Below are positions 61,701-64,000 of a stretch of DNA of 64,000 nucleotides, piece by piece. The stretch's first letter is position 1. Each line of letters begins with the position of its first letter. The stretch spans positions 6,202,468-6,266,467 of the forward strand of contig JACTAT010000032.1 of the NCBI GenBank assembly GCA_014526335.1, read 5' to 3'. Origin of the DNA: Chrysaora quinquecirrha. Its lineage: Eukaryota; Cnidaria; Scyphozoa; Semaeostomeae; Pelagiidae. The translations under genes were made by a program, and so were the position numbers. The notes under the pieces are model-generated. The model was not told the origin of the DNA, searched no databases, and saw nothing but the letters and a program-made list of their open reading frames with translations.

Positions 61701-63894
61701 ATATATATAAATCATAACAGCATACCGGTCTTCAAATTTGACTTAAAATCGATTTTCTTCTTTCAGCAAATGCGCTACCATTCCCTGGGATTAGACCAGA
61801 ACTATGTCGGTCTCAACATGTTGACATCGAAGATGTAAAATTTAGGAGCAGGAGCATGTCAAGAGTGGAGAAAAATCGAGACGATTTCAAAGATTGTAAT
61901 AAAGAGAGGAATCCAAGGAGGGGGAGTTTAGAGAGTAGCACATCACGAAGGAAAAGTTTCTCAATGAAAATGAATGGGGTTTAAACATGCATCATATATC
62001 GCTGAGAGAAAATATAGACTCTGAAGATTCGGAACAGAAAGAGACTGATGATAAGGGACATAATAAAAGGCTCCATAACGATGTCAAGAAGCAAAATAAG
62101 TGCAACATTGAGAGGGGTATAGACTTGGATGAAATGAAAATAAAAATCGAAACAAAGGATGAATATAGGGATGGTTCTATAAAACAAAAATGCAAATTAA
62201 GATCTGTTAATTCGAGTGAAAATGACGGGTATGAGAGCAGTCATTACACGGCTTCTGAAAACAGTTCGAATTTCGTTTGTAATGATTCAACTGATAAATC
62301 GAATATTGAGAACTATATTCTGGATATCGAATCACAGATTTCGGATTTTCCTGATAGTGCTTCAAAAATTAGGCCAAGAAATACTGAGCAGCAAACTAAA
62401 AGGCTTTATAATCCAATACCACAACGGAATGGATATGTTAGTACATGATATATATGAAGGCAATGATATCCAATATGAAGCTACTTAAAAAAACTATGAT
62501 ATTATTTGCTGAAATATTGCCAATCAGAAGGAAGCTACAGCTAACAACCTTGGAACAAAGCATGTGGCACAAAAAACAATTTCTACTGCTGAATACAGCT
62601 CTGAATATACTGCTGAAAATTATTGAATGATAATAAGAATCAATCGCTCAGTTCTTTGAGTTATTTATGGTAAATAATGTAAATTAAGTGTAGATGAAAT
62701 GTAGATGATATGTAGATGATATGTAGATAGACTATTATTTTGAAGATTTAACTAGCAAATCGATTATTCATGGTTATATATGTGTATATAGATCTTCCTG
62801 CGTAGCGTTACTAGTATGTCTGCCTTATTACGGTAGGCACACATACCAGCTATTAAGAGAATGCTATCACTGTGAACTTCAGCATAGAAAGAACACCTAT
62901 ATGTCCAACAAACCCCTGCAGATCCAACAAATCCAGCACATCTTTGACGAACTACTATACGTACCGTAAGGTAAAGATGTTACTAACCTCAAACACTACA
63001 GCGTCTCATGGTTAGGCAGTTATCAAACGAGAATTAACCCAATACACATCGGACTGGTTACTCCTGATGTAGATAGCATAGGAAATATTTAGGAAATATT
63101 TATAAATTGAAGCTGGAATGCTCTCGAAGGCAAGTTCATTGAATGGAAAGGAGGCAGTGTGGCGTGGAAAGAGGTTGGATGTGTAATCAGTGACTTGAAA
63201 GGATTTTGTCCCGTTGTTGTAACAATGGACAGGAAAATAAAGCATTGATAAAGAGACTTACCAATTGCTCACACTTCGTCACGTATAACTGAACGGTTTT
63301 GCCGACATTTCGCGCCAAAAGAACAGAGAGGTCTGGGTCTACACTTGCAACGTTCAGCTCACTGAAAAATAAAGCAAAATATTAAATTTGCTAAACAGGA
63401 AAGATTGCAGATTGATTATCGAGTTAATAATTTGTTGTTTCTTTTTTCAGAAGAAAGAAGCAGCGTTAATAAAAAGAGTGTTGCTGTTTCGGGACAAAAT
63501 AATCTTTCTTCATGACTTGAAATCGTTCCCTTGGGCTAACATGGTAACCAATGTTTTTTTTTTCATGTTTCGCGTCGCTAAGTCGTTATGTGTTTCAAAT
63601 GTACTCGCCAAAGAAGCGACAGAGAAACATCGTCCTTAAAGTCAAGGCAGTGTCTCTCTTTTAACAAACAAGAAAGACAAATAGTTTGGATCTATAAAAT
63701 CATCGATAAAATTGGAGGCTCCCAAATCTAACCTTGACATAGTTTTGATGATGCTGCTTAATTCTTCCTTTGATGGAACATTTTGTGAACCAGTTGGAAA
63801 GACAAGGTTGATTGGATCGAATAACCTCGACAATGACCGCGAGAGATACGCGTTTTCAAACAGTGTCAGCGAGTCTCGCAGTAGAATCCGCGGG
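36358..63894 (-). CDS. COG5: Conserved oligomeric Golgi complex subunit 5, C-terminal half (partial)
   Basis: Ten exons on the minus strand, all in phase with GT-AG sites: 63733-63894, 63262-63361, 44214-44324, 43039-43101, 41243-41346, 39737-39806, 38982-39158, 38344-38420, 37479-37605 and 36358-36546 (TAA stop). They encode about 393 residues matching human COG5 from the [13 protein letters not shown] block to the end. Landmarks: [104 protein letters not shown] and [11 protein letters not shown]. The N-terminal half lies beyond the right edge. COG5 is in lobe B of the COG tethering complex, which maintains retrograde intra-Golgi transport and glycosylation enzymes. The second intron here spans 19 kb and contains a K2P channel gene on the opposite strand and a dead LINE. 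No frame breaks were seen in these exons. Confidence 0.95.
36810..37448. mobile_element. MITE, pogo/Tc1-mariner-like, TA target site
   Basis: It begins CAGTTGACATCCGCTATCTC after TA and ends with the reverse complement, GAGATAGCGGATGTCAACTG, before TA. The inverted repeats are at least 24 bp, and the subterminal unit GTTCGAGATAGCGAATGTTCG is repeated inside. The TA duplication and termini of this type fit the Tc1/mariner-pogo group. It has no transposase and lies in the last COG5 intron, 24 bp from a donor site. Confidence 0.8.
37772..37943 (-). mobile_element. tRNA-derived SINE, family 1
   Basis: The plus strand shows AAGGTGAAGTGGTGTATTAAGCGC, GGTTAACTAGTCGAGACCTCG and GGTTCTCGAACCCGATCTCGC, ending CACGAGCCAGAGGATTAGACC. 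It is nearly full length and intronic in COG5. Confidence 0.8.
38065..38285. repeat. Degraded copy related to foldback element C
   Basis: Phrases GATGTCTCCCAGTTTAGTCACC, CAACAGAAACATTCTTGTCTCC and GGGAGACACGCTGAA match the interior and right half of the element at 3903-4356. Clean termini are absent. Confidence 0.6.
38594..38695 (+). repeat. 102-bp repeat, inverted partner of 41777-41878
   Basis: The sequence from AAATTGATTTATTCTTAAGA to GACACGGCTGGTACTGG is reverse-complementary to 41777-41878 with only a handful of mismatches. The pair brackets three COG5 exons. Confidence 0.85.
39156..39700. repeat. Degenerate tandem copies of about 185 bp that include a COG5 exon edge
   Basis: TTCCTGGAAAAGAATAACCAGG at 39156 contains the splice acceptor of the exon at 38982-39158. 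Variants recur at about 39336, 39527 and 39630, each followed by AAGTAGATYAA-type and AGTTAAAATACCAATCYAAT sequence. The copies are diverged. Confidence 0.65.
41424..41956. mobile_element. Foldback element D, AAGCAAC motif, with a nested insertion
   Basis: The termini CACTATTTTTTAATAAGCAAC and GTTGCTTATTAAATAAAAAA-AGTG are inverted. The inside repeats AAGCAACTTTGAGGGCTG about six times. A 100-bp sequence (41777-41876) interrupts it, flanked on both sides by TTGAGGGCTG. Confidence 0.7.
41777..41878 (-). repeat. 102-bp repeat nested in foldback element D
   Basis: Reverse-complementary partner of 38594-38695. The identical 10-bp flanks TTGAGGGCTG could be a target-site duplication, although that 10-mer is also part of the host element's own repeat unit. 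Confidence 0.75.
42449..42552 (+). mobile_element. tRNA-derived SINE, family 1, 5'-truncated, opposite orientation
   Basis: It starts at CAGCCCAGCCACGGTAGCG, runs through TCACAGCCAGGGTCAAGG, and ends at AAACACCATTTCACCTTCA, the family tail read in the plus direction. The tRNA-like head is missing. Confidence 0.75.
45960..46345. repeat. Three degenerate tandem units of about 125 bp
   Basis: CATATGATGCAGCCATGCAGG, ATGATGCAGAGGATGCAGG and the earlier CATATGATGAAGGTAACAGC head successive units. TATCAAGGAAGCAGATGMATG follows in the second and third. Confidence 0.6.
46866..47005 (-). mobile_element. SINE family 1 fragment next to the LINE
   Basis: GCCGCTAGGGTCTCAGGAGTAG, GGCTGGGGCTACAACCTCGACC and TTGACACCACCAATTAGCC match the family at lower identity. 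It lies just upstream of the LINE remnant. Confidence 0.6.
47146..48112 (+). mobile_element. 5'-truncated non-LTR retrotransposon (LINE), 3' end only
   Basis: The open frame 47155-47754 gives 199 residues typical of the segment after the reverse-transcriptase core of LINEs: [20 protein letters not shown], then [18 protein letters not shown], a [14 protein letters not shown] helix, and a terminal [14 protein letters not shown]. The RT catalytic domain and endonuclease are missing. After the stop come A- and T-rich tracts, AATAAA, and a microsatellite tail of TTGAA/GAATT units (about 48078-48108), as in CR1/L2/Jockey-type elements. It is in sense with the plus strand, inside the 19-kb COG5 intron. 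The frame is still open, so the insertion may be fairly young. It could be a source family for the SINEs nearby, but their tails differ. Confidence 0.85.
49661..49730 (+). repeat. (AAC)n microsatellite
   Basis: This is a near-pure AAC/CAA run. On the minus strand it makes a meaningless poly-leucine open frame. Confidence 0.95.
49795..49898 (-). other. Exon-like island in the large COG5 intron
   Basis: On the minus strand, acceptor TTGTTGTAG is followed by an open 104-nt segment ([20 protein letters not shown] and on to MSDNWDSD) and a strong donor, GATA|GTAAGTC. It does not fit the COG5 phase at this intron, so it is either a chance exon or part of an unrecognised nested gene. Confidence 0.25.
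50900..51300. repeat. Degenerate tandem units of about 190 bp
   Basis: AAGTGAGGTACAAGGCGATAAT at about 50931, AGTGAAGTATAAGAAAAC at about 51121 and AAGTGAGGTGCAAGGAAATAA at about 51253 head repeated blocks. CTGACCTGACRSAG occurs between them. Confidence 0.5.
51820..52190. repeat. Three degenerate tandem units of about 130-150 bp
   Basis: AGTGTAACTCTTGTTA, AGTGTTACTGATGTTATC and AGTGTAACTGTTGTTACC each precede GCAGACAGRC or GTAGACAGGC and GGCAAGTAYTG-type phrases. Confidence 0.55.
52280..52811. mobile_element. hAT-like MITE with 8-bp target-site duplication
   Basis: The element proper is 52288-52803. It starts CAGTGGCGT and ends AACGCCACTG, inverted termini of the CAGTGGCG type. The 8-bp direct repeat GACAGTCT lies immediately outside both ends (52280-52287 and 52804-52811). 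Subterminal GGGGTGGAC and GTCCACCCC motifs also pair. An 8-bp duplication is the hallmark of hAT transposition. No transposase. Confidence 0.88.
53000..54177. other. COG5 intron, no gene seen
   Basis: Short open frames on both strands without domains. GACTACATGCAGATGAAAG, TACACTTTAAAAAACTAGC and similar phrases suggest old degraded repeats, but I cannot define units. Confidence 0.35.
54178..54539. mobile_element. Foldback element E, AAGAACA motif
   Basis: The ends CACTCTTTTTTTTATATAAGAAC and GCTCTTATAAAAAAAGAGTG are inverted. The interior repeats AAGAACA and GAGCCTGG / CAGGCTC in both orientations. The ends resemble those of foldback element D (CACT, T-run, ATAAG, then the reiterated motif), so D and E may be one superfamily. 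Confidence 0.7.
54540..58884. other. COG5 intron and upstream of the K2P gene; no other gene recognised
   Basis: AT-rich sequence rich in GAAA and AGTC tracts. No convincing exon was found. The minus-strand segment at 58763-58803 has acceptor and donor sites but does not keep the COG5 frame. The K2P promoter or first exon may lie in 58600-58884. Confidence 0.35.
58885..62448 (+). CDS. Two-pore-domain (K2P/KCNK) potassium channel
   Basis: Four exons: 58885-59266, 59949-60446, 60892-61026, and 61767 onward; all phases fit. The architecture is classic K2P: M1 (residues 36-59), pore 1 with selectivity filter TIGYGH formed across the first intron, M2 ([16 protein letters not shown]), M3 ([20 protein letters not shown]), pore 2 with TIGFGD, and M4 ([18 protein letters not shown]). 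A long hydrophilic C-tail with basic RRKSFS follows. As written the frame stops at 61984 (410 residues). One extra G in the run at 61976-61979 continues it through another acidic, Ser-rich segment to the stop at 62446-62448, which I think is the real end. An acceptor-like CTGCAG at 58910 means an upstream exon could replace the first 9 residues. Leak K+ conductance sets resting potential. Nested in a COG5 intron, opposite strand. Confidence 0.92.
59365..59705. repeat. Foldback element F in the first K2P intron
   Basis: Short motifs related to GTTTTGCCACGTCGCAAAAC, CAAACATTGCTTG and TGGTCAAAC recur in both orientations. The ends CGTTTTGCCACGTCGCAAAAC and AGCCACTTCGCAAAACATTG share the CCACnTCGCAAAAC phrase. 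Same style as elements A-E but with a different motif. Confidence 0.55.
60478..60835 (+). repeat. (ATC/ATT)n compound microsatellite in K2P intron 2
   Basis: About 350 bp of CATCATCACC- and ATTATCATC-type triplets begins 30 bp after the donor at 60447. It creates long but meaningless Ile/Met open frames on both strands. Confidence 0.95.
62449..63261. other. K2P 3' flank within the COG5 intron
   Basis: No further gene. GTAGATGATATGTAGATGATATG around 62692 is a small 12-bp tandem repeat. No canonical AATAAA was noted directly after the K2P stop. Confidence 0.4.
63362..63732. other. COG5 intron, nothing found
   Basis: The plus-strand frame at 63388-63639 is antisense to the intron and has no domain. 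Confidence 0.5.
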
Positions 63895-64000
63895 CTAGAA
63901 ACAAAAAAAGAGAATAAATACACTGCAACATCGTCTAACACAAAAACTCTATCAAGCAAACGCCTTTACTAAGAACCCCTTTAGAAGGCCCCATTCGCTA

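Overview
The window is nuclear DNA from an invertebrate animal. It is AT-rich, its genes are split by GT-AG introns, and it carries a rhodopsin-type GPCR, a two-pore-domain potassium channel and Bcl-2-family proteins, a combination found in Metazoa. I cannot name the phylum from sequence alone. Intergenic and intronic DNA is full of short non-autonomous elements: tRNA-derived SINEs, MITEs and foldback elements built from reiterated short motifs. No virus, CRISPR array or prokaryotic gene was recognised.

Layout. 1-830: two foldback elements. 1.5-3.6 kb (+): a weakly supported small gene. 3.9-4.36 kb: a foldback element with near-perfect termini. 4.9-6.4 kb and 8.8-13.3 kb (+): two paralogous coiled-coil genes; the second has a very long Glu-rich N-terminal region. 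13.9-21.1 kb (-): an 18-exon gene for a type II membrane protein with a galactose-1-phosphate-uridylyltransferase-like (HIT superfamily) domain. It is head-to-head, 264 bp apart, with a WDR74/Nsa1-type ribosome-biogenesis gene (21.4-22.5 kb, +). 24.7-26.6 kb (-): a three-exon gene whose product has a BH3 motif almost identical to that of BIM. 30.2-31.2 kb (-): an intronless GPCR. 33.1-34.7 kb (-): a Bcl-2/Mcl-1-like protein with BH1, BH2 and a C-terminal anchor. 36.4-63.9 kb (-): the ten 3' exons of COG5, whose N-terminal half lies beyond the right edge. A K2P potassium channel gene (58.9-62.4 kb, +) and a truncated LINE (47.1-48.1 kb) sit inside one 19-kb COG5 intron.

Two things stand out. 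First, a BH3-only-like gene and a Bcl-2-like gene, potential binding partners in the mitochondrial death switch, lie within 10 kb on the same strand with only a GPCR gene between them. Second, the otherwise sound genes contain many reading-frame breaks, and all of those I worked out are repaired by one extra base, usually in an A or G run. This looks like systematic homopolymer under-calling in the assembly, not pseudogenes. Start and stop predictions that ignore these breaks will be wrong for at least five genes here.

Exon coordinates were worked out by hand from splice sites, codon phase and protein similarity known to me; no database search was run.
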